DNA of 52,576 nucleotides from Marisediminicola senii (GTDB lineage: Bacteria; Actinomycetota; Actinomycetes; Actinomycetales; Microbacteriaceae). The DNA lies in the NCBI RefSeq assembly GCF_011057645.1, contig NZ_JAALGE010000017.1, forward strand, positions 1 through 52,576. The letters run 5' to 3'. This document shows, piece by piece, positions 43,025-50,288 of this stretch. Below the pieces are notes generated by a model, which ran no database searches, had not been told where the DNA came from, and saw only the letters and a list, made by a program, of their open reading frames with translations. The first letter of the stretch is position 1. Each line of letters begins with the position of its first letter. The position numbers were made by a program, and so were the translations under genes.

Positions 43025-43788
43025 GGGCGGGCGGTGAGCACGACGGGTCCGTCATCCGTCACCGCGATGGTGTGCTCGGAGTGCGCGGCCCGCGACCCGT
43101 CGAGGCTGCGCAGCGTCCAGCCGTCGGGGTCGGTGAAGATGCGGTCGGTGCCCTCGATCAGCCACGGCTCGATGGCGAACACCAGGCCGGCGCGCAGCGG
43201 AAAGCCGCGGCGGGCACGACCGTCGTTCGGAATGTGTGGATCGCCGTGCATGGTGCGTCCCACCCCGTGGCCACCGAAGTCGGTGTTGACCGAGTACCCG
43301 GCCTCGCGCGAGACCCTGCCGATCTCGGCCGAGATGTCGCCGATGCGGTTTCCGACCACGGCCGTTGCGATCGCGGCATCCAGGGCGGCCTCTGTCGTGG
43401 CGATGAGGCGCAGGTCCTCGGCGCGGGGCGTGCCCACGACGAACGAGACCGCGGAGTCGGCGACCCAACCGTCGACGCTGACCGCGAAGTCGAGGGTCAC
43501 CAGGTCGCCGTCGCGGATCGCGTAGTCGTAGGGGAGGCCGTGCAGGGCGGCGTCGTTCACCGACGTGCAGAGCACCTTGCCGAACGGGCTGGCGCCGAAC
43601 GACGGGTGGTAGTCGATGTAGCAGCTCTCCGCGCCGCGCTCGCGGATCATCTCGTGCGCCATCCGGTCGAGTTCGAGCAGGTTGACGCCCACCGCGGAGC
43701 GTGCCCTGAGCTCCGTCAGCACCTCGCCGACGAACGATCCGGCGGCCCGCATCTCGGTAATCTCTCTGGGGGTTCTCAACTCGATCAT
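43018..43788 (-). CDS. map: Methionine aminopeptidase, type I
   Basis: A 256-residue metalloprotease that removes initiator Met. The metal ligands are recognisable: Asp in VTLDFAVSVDGWVADSAV, His in GGHGVGRTMHGDPHIPN, Glu in FAIEPWL and Glu in HSEHTIAVT; the catalytic His is in YHPSFGASPFGK. ATG 43788 has GACAAT six bases upstream and no SD. It is inserted in opposite orientation between trmD and rplS. Confidence 0.95.
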   Translation of the reverse strand: MIELRTPREITEMRAAGSFVGEVLTELRARSAVGVNLLELDRMAHEMIRERGAESCYIDYHPSFGASPFGKVLCTSVNDAALHGLPYDYAIRDGDLVTLDFAVSVDGWVADSAVSFVVGTPRAEDLRLIATTEAALDAAIATAVVGNRIGDISAEIGRVSREAGYSVNTDFGGHGVGRTMHGDPHIPNDGRARRGFPLRAGLVFAIEPWLIEGTDRIFTDPDGWTLRSLDGSRAAHSEHTIAVTDDGPVVLTARPA

Positions 43789-43794
43789 CCAGCC

Positions 43795-43800
43795 ATTGTC
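43795..43800 (-). promoter_or_regulatory. Candidate -10 (GACAAT) for map
   Basis: On the minus strand GACAAT lies six bases before ATG 43788. It faces the -10-like TACGCT of the divergent gene at 43815-43820. Confidence 0.35.
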
Positions 43801-43814
43801 CCGCGTGATCCGCG

Positions 43815-43820
43815 TACGCT
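43815..43820 (+). promoter_or_regulatory. Candidate -10 (TACGCT) for the membrane protein gene
   Basis: TACGCT, then six bases, then ATG 43827; no SD. Confidence 0.45.
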
Positions 43821-43826
43821 GGAACC

Positions 43827-44348
43827 ATGTGGGTACGCAAGGCGTTCTATTGGGTACAGCTGGTGGCGATCGCGGTCGTGCCGGTGTGGATCATCGTGGC
43901 CACATCCATCGCGCCGACCGGCCTCGGGGCTCAGGACATCCTGGTCTTCCTTGCCTGGCCGGCCCTCGCGCTCGCCCAGGTCGCCGTGCTCGGCATCACC
44001 AGGGCCCGCAAGGCGGTGCGTCAACAGCACATCCTGTCGTGGGTGGATGTCGCGGCCCTGTCCACCTGGTACGCGGTCGCCATCGCGTACGGCGGATTCG
44101 TGGCCGCCGCATCCCGCCTCGGCGCGGGCCTCACCGGAGGTCTCCTCATCGTCGTGACCATCGCGGTCATCGCCCTCGCGGTGTGGCAGCTCGTCACCGC
44201 CGCCCGCGCCCACGTGCGCACCGTCATGGCGAGCCTCGACTACACCGCCGTTCCCGCGGGGGAGTACCGGGCATCGGCGAACACCGGCCCGACATCGCCC
44301 GGCAGCGGCGACGGGGACGTGTACCGCATCACCCCGCCCCAGCGCTGA
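43827..44348 (+). CDS. Hypothetical membrane protein with four predicted helices
   Basis: A 173-residue protein I do not recognise. Hydrophobic segments lie near residues 9-30, 38-58, 70-95 and 104-126, followed by a 45-residue polar, Gly/Ser/Pro-rich cytoplasmic tail. A basic stretch RARKAVRQQH separates helices 2 and 3. It is divergent from map by 38 bases and precedes the rplS leader. No functional motif is seen. Confidence 0.75.
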   Translation: MWVRKAFYWVQLVAIAVVPVWIIVATSIAPTGLGAQDILVFLAWPALALAQVAVLGITRARKAVRQQHILSWVDVAALSTWYAVAIAYGGFVAAASRLGAGLTGGLLIVVTIAVIALAVWQLVTAARAHVRTVMASLDYTAVPAGEYRASANTGPTSPGSGDGDVYRITPPQR

Positions 44349-44430
44349 CGAGCACCGCCGCGGGGTCGCCGCGTCGCCTGCATCACGGTCGCTCGCGTAG
44401 CCGTGGTGTGCCGGAGTATGACAGACTTAT

Positions 44431-44493
44431 CGATTGTGCCACCGCAGGACCCTGCCACAGGGGGGTTCGAGCTGACTTCGGCACACACAATCG
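44431..44493 (+). promoter_or_regulatory. Structured rplS leader candidate
   Basis: Within the 199-base gap before rplS, CGATTGTGCC (44431-44440) can pair with GGCACACACAATCG (44480-44493), leaving a 4-base bulge. An inner CAGGACCCTGCC segment can also fold. Such leaders often allow ribosomal-protein feedback, but no known L19 motif was recognised. Confidence 0.35.
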
Positions 44494-44547
44494 CGAGCAA
44501 CACCGAGAACGTGGTCGACCCGTGGCGGTCACAGGAAGCGAAACACC

Positions 44548-44889
44548 ATGCATATCCTCGACAGCGTCGATGCGGCATCACTCCGCACCGACATCCCAGA
44601 ATTCCGCGCCGGCGACACCGTGCGCGTGCACGTCAACATCGTGGAAGGCGCGCGTTCGCGTATCCAGGTCTTCCAGGGCGTCGTCATCGGCCGCTCGGGT
44701 GAAGGCGTGCGCGAGACGTTCTGCGTTCGCAAGGTGAGCTTCCAGGTCGGCGTCGAGCGCACGTTCCCCGTGCACTCCCCGGTGATCGACCACATCGAGG
44801 TCGTCACCCGTGGAGACGTCCGCCGCGCGAAGCTGTACTACCTCCGCGACCTGCGCGGCAAGAAGGCGAAGATCAAGGAAAAGCGCTGA
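44548..44889 (+). CDS. rplS: 50S ribosomal protein L19
   Basis: A 113-residue ribosomal protein with the L19 pattern: [51 protein letters not shown] and [25 protein letters not shown] 44548 follows GGAAGCGAAACACC. It is separated from trmD by map and a membrane protein, whereas trmD-rplS adjacency is the usual arrangement. Confidence 0.97.
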   Translation: MHILDSVDAASLRTDIPEFRAGDTVRVHVNIVEGARSRIQVFQGVVIGRSGEGVRETFCVRKVSFQVGVERTFPVHSPVIDHIEVVTRGDVRRAKLYYLRDLRGKKAKIKEKR

Positions 44890-44930
44890 CTCCAGCGTCG
44901 ACCTTCCGGCGCTGACACTCTGGCGCCGAC
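44883..44930 (+). repeat. Weak duplication of the rplS 3' end with stop
   Basis: GCGCTGAC, which contains the rplS stop TGA, is at 44883-44890 and again at 44909-44916, each followed by a related CxxxGCGxCGAC. Similarity is lower than at the other stop-codon repeats. Confidence 0.45.
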
Positions 44931-44940
44931 CCAGACTTCA

Positions 44941-44977
44941 CTGAGCTCCCCACCACGTACCATGGTGGGGAGCTCAG
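44941..44977 (+). terminator. Perfect 15-bp hairpin between rplS and lepB
   Basis: CTGAGCTCCCCACCA (44941-44955) pairs exactly with TGGTGGGGAGCTCAG (44963-44977) around a 7-base loop. It ends seven bases before the lepB ATG, so it may terminate rplS transcription or attenuate lepB. Confidence 0.75.
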
Positions 44978-44984
44978 GGGTTTA

Positions 44985-45791
44985 ATGACAGGAACAGATC
45001 CCTCGACGCGCGCGGACGGCGCGGTCGAGGACCGCGGCGGCAGGGCGCGAGGTGTGCGGCTCTTCCTCCGCGACATCCTCATCATCTTCCTCGCCGCGAT
45101 CATCATCTCGGTCGGCATCAAGGCATTCCTGGTGCGCTCGTTCTACATCCCCTCCGGGTCGATGGAGAACACGCTGCAGATCGACGACCGCATCATCGTG
45201 AACCAGCTCGTTCCGAACCTCATCGACCTCGAACGGGGCGACGTCGTCGTGTTCCAGGATCCGGGCGGCTGGCTGCCCCCGTCGTTCGCGCCGGAGGTCG
45301 GCCCCATCGCGGCCGGCGTCGACTGGTTCCTCACCCTCGTCGGGCTGAGTGCGTCCGACAGCAACGACCACCTGATCAAGCGCGTCATCGGCCTTCCCGG
45401 TGACGTGGTCACCTGCTGCAACGCCGTCGGACAGATGGAGATCAACGGGGTGCCGCTCGACGAGCCGTACCTCAAGCTCCCCGACGACGTCACCGCGGTG
45501 TCTGGCGACGATTTCTCGGTCGAGGTGCCAGCCGGCTCCCTCTGGGTGATGGGCGACAACCGGTACTCGTCGAAGGACTCCCGCTACAACACCGAGACGC
45601 CGTCCGGGGGGTTCGTACCCATCGACAACGTCGTGGGGCGCGCCTTCGTCATCACCTACCCCATCGACCACTGGAGCTTCCTCGACAACTACCCGTCGAC
45701 GTTCCGCGGCGTCGACGCCGGTGCAGGCGACGGTGCTGGTGCAGGGGCAGGCCCCGATCCGGATCCCGTGTCCGGCGCTGGCGGCGACTGA
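44985..45791 (+). CDS. lepB: Signal peptidase I
   Basis: Membrane serine protease of 268 residues that cleaves signal peptides. One N-terminal membrane segment (about 28-48) precedes the catalytic Ser59 (YIPSGSM) and Lys132 (DHLIKRVIGLPGD); the conserved GDNR box is VMGDNRYSSKDSR. The C-terminal 30 residues are a Gly/Ala/Asp repeat tail. ATG 44985 lies directly after the hairpin at 44941-44977. rnhB follows with no gap. Confidence 0.95.
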   Translation: MTGTDPSTRADGAVEDRGGRARGVRLFLRDILIIFLAAIIISVGIKAFLVRSFYIPSGSMENTLQIDDRIIVNQLVPNLIDLERGDVVVFQDPGGWLPPSFAPEVGPIAAGVDWFLTLVGLSASDSNDHLIKRVIGLPGDVVTCCNAVGQMEINGVPLDEPYLKLPDDVTAVSGDDFSVEVPAGSLWVMGDNRYSSKDSRYNTETPSGGFVPIDNVVGRAFVITYPIDHWSFLDNYPSTFRGVDAGAGDGAGAGAGPDPDPVSGAGGD

Positions 45792-46466
45792 ATGGCCGTG
45801 ACCGAGCCGACCCTGACGACCGAGGCACAGCTGCACTCCGGCGGTCACCGCTACGTGATCGGGTGCGACGAGGTCGGACGCGGGGCGATCGCCGGGCCGG
45901 TTGGCGTCGGCATGGCGCTGGTCGACGCGGGCTGCGGCGCGTTCCCGGTCGGCCTCCGCGACTCGAAGCTGCTCAGCGAGAAGCGCCGAGAGGCACTGGA
46001 ACCGCTTGCCGCATCCTGGGCGCTGCACACCTCGGTCGGGTTGGCGTCGGCCGAGGAGGTGGACCGCATCGGCCTCTCCGCGGCGCTCGGGCTCGCGGGT
46101 GCGCGGGCGTTCGGCGCGCTGGTCTCCGCGGGGGCGGATGCCGCGGCATCCATCGTGCTCCTCGACGGCTCGTTCGACTGGCTGAACCCGGCCCTCGCGT
46201 CACCGGTGGCGGTGCGCACCCGCATCAAGGCCGATCGCGACTGTGCGTCGGTCGCCGCGGCGTCGGTGGTCGCCAAGGTGCACCGCGACCGGCTGATGAT
46301 CGAGGCGGATGCTGCCACTCCCGGGTACGGATGGTCGGGCAACAAGGGCTACGGCTCGTCTGCACACTATGCCGCGATCGCGGAGCTCGGTCCGACGCCG
46401 CTGCACCGTCACACCTGGCTGCGGCAGCCAGCGCTCGACCTGTTCGACGATGCCCAGACGGCATGA
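45792..46466 (+). CDS. rnhB: Ribonuclease HII
   Basis: A 224-residue RNase H that nicks RNA in RNA-DNA hybrids. The active-site acidic residues are present: Asp26-Glu27 in IGCDEVGRGAIAGPV, LRDSKLLSEKRRE, and KADRDCASVAAASVVAKVHRD. GxGWSGNKGYGSSAHYAAI near the C-terminus is also typical. It begins immediately after the lepB stop (TGA then ATG). Confidence 0.95.
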   Translation: MAVTEPTLTTEAQLHSGGHRYVIGCDEVGRGAIAGPVGVGMALVDAGCGAFPVGLRDSKLLSEKRREALEPLAASWALHTSVGLASAEEVDRIGLSAALGLAGARAFGALVSAGADAAASIVLLDGSFDWLNPALASPVAVRTRIKADRDCASVAAASVVAKVHRDRLMIEADAATPGYGWSGNKGYGSSAHYAAIAELGPTPLHRHTWLRQPALDLFDDAQTA

Positions 46467-46484
46467 GCATAGGATTGCAGCAGC

Positions 46485-46808
46485 ATGGATGACGACGAAT
46501 TCGACGAATACGACCGCGAAGCAGAACTTGCGCTGTTCCGGGAGTACCGCGACGTGGTCGGGCAGTTCCGCTACGTCGTCGAGACCGAGCGTCGGTTCTA
46601 CCTCGCGAACGAGGTCACCCTGGTTCGCCAGGACACCAGCCACGACTTCTACTTCGAATTGACGATGAACGACGTCTGGGTGTGGGATGTCTACCGCTCG
46701 GACCGGTTCGTGAAGTCGGTGCGGGTGCTGACCTTCAAGGACGTCAACGTCGAGGAGCTCTCGTCGAAGGAGCTCGAACTGCCCAAGGAACTCGCGCTCG
46801 ACGAGTAG
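46485..46808 (+). CDS. DUF2469 protein
   Basis: A 107-residue acidic protein of the actinobacterial DUF2469 family (DDDEFDEYDREAELALFREYRDVVGQFRYVVETERRFYLAN). It has no known function and is conserved between rnhB and yraN. TAGGAT lies nine bases before ATG 46485. Its final codons (CTCGCGCTCGACGAG) recur at 47648-47664 beyond an inserted segment. Confidence 0.9.
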   Translation: MDDDEFDEYDREAELALFREYRDVVGQFRYVVETERRFYLANEVTLVRQDTSHDFYFELTMNDVWVWDVYRSDRFVKSVRVLTFKDVNVEELSSKELELPKELALDE

Positions 46809-46912
46809 CAGTCCCGATCCGGCCCTCACGTCGCGGTGTGTCCTTCACCACTCACGCCTCCGCGCGTAGTGAACGTATGACGCTCCTCCCGGGCCGACCT
46901 CGCGTCCCGCCC

Positions 46913-47056
46913 CGCATGCTCGGTGTTGGGAATTCAGGCGGCGGCGAAGGAAGAACTGGGCAAGCGCGGCGAATCGAGGTGGCACTCCTGGTGCATGGCG
47001 GGTACGACATCCTGGGGCGTAACTGGTGCTGCTCGCAGGGGGAGATCGACGCAATT
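46913..47056 (+). pseudogene. Decayed duplicate of the yraN 5' end
   Basis: Positions 46913-47056 align base for base, with small indels, to the region around the yraN start at 47778-47920. The shared segments include GCGGCGAA, GCGGGGCGAA-like bases and a 33-base stretch (46988-47020 versus 47856-47888) with a single-base difference following. The start ATG is replaced and frames are broken, so it cannot be expressed. It marks one side of an insertion between DUF2469 and yraN. Confidence 0.8.
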
Positions 47057-47093
47057 ACTCAGATCGAGTTACTCCGACTGAACGAGTGTCTAC

Positions 47094-47366
47094 CTAGTCC
47101 TCGACTTTCGACGGCCCCACAGCATCACGCAGGCGTTGTTCGGCTTCGCTGCTCTGTGCCCGCAACTTCGGCAACTGGGTAAGGGTCCAGATGCCCCAGC
47201 AGAAGAAGTAGACGCCAGCCGCGATGGAGAACCAGTTACCGCCGTTACCCCAGTTGACCAGCGAGTAAATGGCGTTGCCGACTTGGAGCGCACCGATCAC
47301 GACCATGAACACCCCAAAGAAACGGGCCCATTTGTAGGTGCGGCTCGCGACCTCCACGGAGTTCAT
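47094..47366 (-). CDS. Small hypothetical membrane protein in the yraN scar
   Basis: A 90-residue protein not recognised. It has two hydrophobic helices (RFFGVFMVVIGALQVGNAIY and WFSIAAGVYFFCWGIWTL) and a charged C-terminus. ATG 47366 is preceded by GTGAAG. Lower GC content than the surroundings and its position between two copies of the yraN start suggest it arrived with a mobile segment. A longer start at 47486 would overlap the recombinase remnant. Confidence 0.6.
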   Translation of the reverse strand: MNSVEVASRTYKWARFFGVFMVVIGALQVGNAIYSLVNWGNGGNWFSIAAGVYFFCWGIWTLTQLPKLRAQSSEAEQRLRDAVGPSKVED

Positions 47367-47412
47367 CTTCACACTATGACGCCGATCGTGAAGAAAGGAC
47401 AACGCTGCTGCG

Positions 47413-47600
47413 GTGACCGGCGCCACCGATGACCGACCGAAGTACGCGGAGGCGCTGCTATTGGTGGAGGACGGTGAGGCCGACATCGTGATCGTGTCGT
47501 CGCTCGATCGACTGGCTTACATTCTCACAGTGCACTAGGGCTTGCTCAGCCGTGCCTGGTCTTTGGGTGCTGAGGTCCACGCCGAGACCGCCATTCGATG
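47413..47600 (+). pseudogene. Serine-recombinase remnant
   Basis: One frame reads DDRPKYAEALLLVEDGEADIVIVSSLDRLAY, then an in-frame TAG (47536-47538), then LLSRAWSLGAEVHAETA. This matches the resolvase pattern RPxxxxALxxLExGEADxLVVxxLDRLxRSxxDxxxLLxxAxxxGW around helix E of serine integrases. The catalytic serine domain start and the DNA-binding C-terminus are missing. It is a relic of an integrated element. Confidence 0.65.
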
Positions 47601-47800
47601 CCGCCCTTCAGGACGTTCGCCAAGACCGGCCGACTCAGCAGAACCAACTCGCGCTCGACGAGTAACCCACGACCGCGTGGCCGTGGCCGTGGCCGCGTTC
47701 CTTCACTGCACCGCGTGCGTTTCGCCGCTCCGTGCACAGTTGACCGGCAGCACGGCCTGACCGCGTCCGCCATTCGGCATCCTCGGTGTCGGAGGTGCTC

Positions 47801-48157
47801 ATGGCGGCGAAAGACGAGCTCGGCAGGCGGGGCGAAGACATCGCGGTCGCCTTCCTGGTGCATGGCGGGTACGACATCCTGGGGCGCAACTGGCGGTGCC
47901 CGCAGGGCGAGATCGACGTCATCGCCCGCGACGGGGCAGACACGGTGTTCGTCGAGGTCAAGACCCGGTCTGGCACCGGATTCGGCCACCCCCTCGAGGC
48001 CATCACCGCGCAGAAGCTCGCCCGGCTGAGGCGGCTCGCGGGGGCATGGTGCGACGTCAACCCCGGGCACGGGCGACAGATCCGCATCGACGCCATCGCC
48101 GTCGTCGCGACCACCGGCACCGTACCGGTGGTCGACCACCTCAAGCGGGTGTTCTGA
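47801..48157 (+). CDS. yraN: YraN family (UPF0102) endonuclease-like protein
   Basis: A 118-residue UPF0102 protein with a PD-(D/E)xK-like core: ELGRRGEDIAVAFLVHGGYDILGRNWRCPQGEIDVIARDG and FVEVKTRSGTGFG, where E, D and ExK would be the metal site. GGAGG at 47791-47795 sets ATG 47801; GTG 47786 is possible. Biological function is unknown. It overlaps comM by one base (TGATG). A decayed copy of its first third lies 860 bases upstream. Confidence 0.9.
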   Translation: MAAKDELGRRGEDIAVAFLVHGGYDILGRNWRCPQGEIDVIARDGADTVFVEVKTRSGTGFGHPLEAITAQKLARLRRLAGAWCDVNPGHGRQIRIDAIAVVATTGTVPVVDHLKRVF

Positions 48158-49704
48158 TGGCCATCGGGCGCACCTCGGCCGTCGCCCTGCTGGGCATGAA
48201 CGGCGCGATCGTGCACGTCGAGGCCGACATCTCGAGCAACCTGCCGGGCTTTTTGCTCATCGGGCTGCCCGACGCATCGCTGAACGAGGCGAAAGACCGG
48301 GTGCGCGCGGCGGCCACGAACTCGGGATGCGACCTGCCGACGCGCAAGATCACGGTCAACCTCTCGCCTGCCGCACTCCCGAAGCACGGCGCTGGTTTCG
48401 ACCTCGCCATCGCGATCGCGGTGCTCGCGGCCGCGGGCAGCGTCAGTGCGGCGTCGGTCGAACGCGTCGTGCACATCGGCGAGCTGGGGCTCGATGGGCG
48501 CCTGCGCCCCATGAACGGCATCCTCCCGTCTGTGCTCGCCGCATCGAGGGCGGGCTCCGGCGTGGTGATGGTGCCGGCGGGCAACGCCGACGAGGCGGCC
48601 CTCGTGCCCGGCATGCGCGTGGTCGCCGTCGCCTCGCTGCGCGACGCCGCGATCTGGCACGGCGGTGAGTTCGACCCGCTGCCCGCCGACCCGATCCTGC
48701 GCGACGCCGGCCTTCCGTCGACCCCCGACCACGAGCCCGACCTCGCCGACGTGATCGGCAACGACGACGCGGTCGAGGCCATGCAGGTCGCCGCGGCGGG
48801 TGGGCACCACGTCTTCCTGCTCGGGCCACCCGGGGCGGGCAAGACCCTCCTCGCCACCCGCCTCCCCGGTTTGCTACCCGACCTCGACGCCGAGGCCGCG
48901 CTCGAGGTGAGTTCGATCCGGTCGCTCGCGGGGCTGCCGGTCGGCACGTCGCTGGTCACCCGCCCGCCCATCGAGGCACCGCACCACACGGCGACGGCCG
49001 CGGCGATCGTGGGCGGCGGCAGCGGCGCGATCCGGCCGGGGGCCGCAGCGCGGGCGTCACACGGGGTGCTCTTCCTCGACGAGGCGCCGGAGTTCGCGTC
49101 GGCGGTGCTCGACGCCTTGCGGCAGCCCCTCGAGTCGGGCCTGATCACCATCCACCGGGCGAACGCCGTTGCGCACTTCCCTGGCCGGTTCCAGCTCGTG
49201 CTCGCGGCGAACCCGTGCCCGTGCGGGCAGTACGGGGCGAATGACATGGAGTGCACGTGCGCGCCGAACGCGCGGCGACGGTACCTGGCCCGCATCTCGG
49301 GTCCCCTGCTCGACCGGGTCGACATCCAACTCAGGGTGTCCCGCATCACCTCGGCGCAGCTCCGCGTCGCGCGCGACGAATCGGCGCGCCCCCGGCTCTC
49401 CACCGCGATGGCGAGGGAGCGCGTCATCCAGGCCAGGGCCCGCACCCGGCAGCGCCTGGCCGGCACCCCGTGGAAGCTCAATTCCGAGGTCCCAGGGGCG
49501 TGGCTGCGCGGGCCGGACGTGCGGCTCGACGTGTCGACCACGCGTTCCATCGACCGCGCACTCGAACGCGGCGGCCTCACCATGCGCGGCTACGACCGGG
49601 TGCTGCGCATCGGGTGGACCCTCGCCGACATCGACGGGGCCGAGCGGCCCACGGCAGACCACATCGGTCGGGCCCTGTACCTGAGGAGGGCGATCGCCGC
49701 ATGA
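48157..49704 (+). CDS. comM: YifB/ComM-family Mg-chelatase-like AAA+ ATPase
   Basis: A 515-residue ATPase with an N-terminal Lon-protease-like domain (VHVEADISSNLPGFLLIGLPDASLNEAKDRVRAA). The AAA+ core follows: Walker A LLGPPGAGKTLLA, Walker B GVLFLDEAPEF, and zinc-like CPCGQYG...CTC. In naturally transformable bacteria ComM promotes branch migration. It overlaps dprA by four bases, the usual comM-dprA pairing. The gene is intact although dprA is not. Confidence 0.93.
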   Translation: MAIGRTSAVALLGMNGAIVHVEADISSNLPGFLLIGLPDASLNEAKDRVRAAATNSGCDLPTRKITVNLSPAALPKHGAGFDLAIAIAVLAAAGSVSAASVERVVHIGELGLDGRLRPMNGILPSVLAASRAGSGVVMVPAGNADEAALVPGMRVVAVASLRDAAIWHGGEFDPLPADPILRDAGLPSTPDHEPDLADVIGNDDAVEAMQVAAAGGHHVFLLGPPGAGKTLLATRLPGLLPDLDAEAALEVSSIRSLAGLPVGTSLVTRPPIEAPHHTATAAAIVGGGSGAIRPGAAARASHGVLFLDEAPEFASAVLDALRQPLESGLITIHRANAVAHFPGRFQLVLAANPCPCGQYGANDMECTCAPNARRRYLARISGPLLDRVDIQLRVSRITSAQLRVARDESARPRLSTAMARERVIQARARTRQRLAGTPWKLNSEVPGAWLRGPDVRLDVSTTRSIDRALERGGLTMRGYDRVLRIGWTLADIDGAERPTADHIGRALYLRRAIAA

Positions 49705-50288
49705 GCATGTTCGGCATCAAGGAGGCGGTGGTCGCACCACTCATCCGGCGACTGGTCGACGACCACGACATCGCGCTGGGCAGGCCGGCGATCCAGGACC
49801 TGTTCGCCAGGGCGACCTGGAGCGGCCTCGTGGAGCCGGGAGACGGCACCGCGGGGGCGATGATCGCCGTGCTGGGGCCGGCGGCGGCACTCACCGCGGT
49901 GATCGAGGGGTGGGAACCGACCCGCGTCCTCGACGTCATGGCGGAGGCGGTCGCCGACCCGGGTGGCGATTCCGTGGTCGGGGTGGGCCTCGCGCCGCGC
50001 GACGTCGCCGCGGCCCTGGCCAGGTGGCAGCCCCGGGTGTCGTCGGCGCACACCGTGACGGCGCTGCAGCGGGCCGTGCGCGCCGGTGCCCGGCTGCTGA
50101 CCCGCGACGACGCGGCCTGGCCGCAAGGCTTCGCCGACCTCGGTCACCACGCCCCGATCGCGCTGTGGATGCGAGGCAACCTGCCTGCGATGCACGCGCT
50201 GTCGTCGTCGTATTGGTGTTCAGCGGTATTCGTTCGCGCGCTATTCGCCTTGGTTGACGCAAGGTTGATCAGGCAGAGCGCTGCTTGA
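49701..50288 (+). pseudogene. dprA: dprA, truncated by an inserted element
   Basis: The frame from ATG 49701 encodes the N-terminal SAM-like and linker region of DprA (LTRDDAAWPQGFADLGHHAPIALWMRGNLPAMHALSS). Similarity stops near base 50205, just before the Rossmann fold (GSRxxTxYG) that binds single-stranded DNA. The remaining 28 codons are element sequence. DprA loads RecA on incoming DNA; without the Rossmann fold this product should be inactive. The rest of the gene may lie beyond the element, outside the window. Confidence 0.85.

Noticed and set aside
44403-44702. Reading frame in the rplS leader overlapping the rplS start
   Set aside because: The translation resembles nothing known, and it overlaps rplS in another frame; the region fits an untranslated leader better.
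46809-47093. Possible second functional yraN
   Set aside because: The copy lacks a start codon, has frame-breaking indels and stops after about a third of the gene.
47542-47760. Separate small gene starting MLSRAWSLGAEVHAE
   Set aside because: Its first residues continue the serine-recombinase remnant across an in-frame TAG, and the rest is non-coding sequence upstream of yraN.
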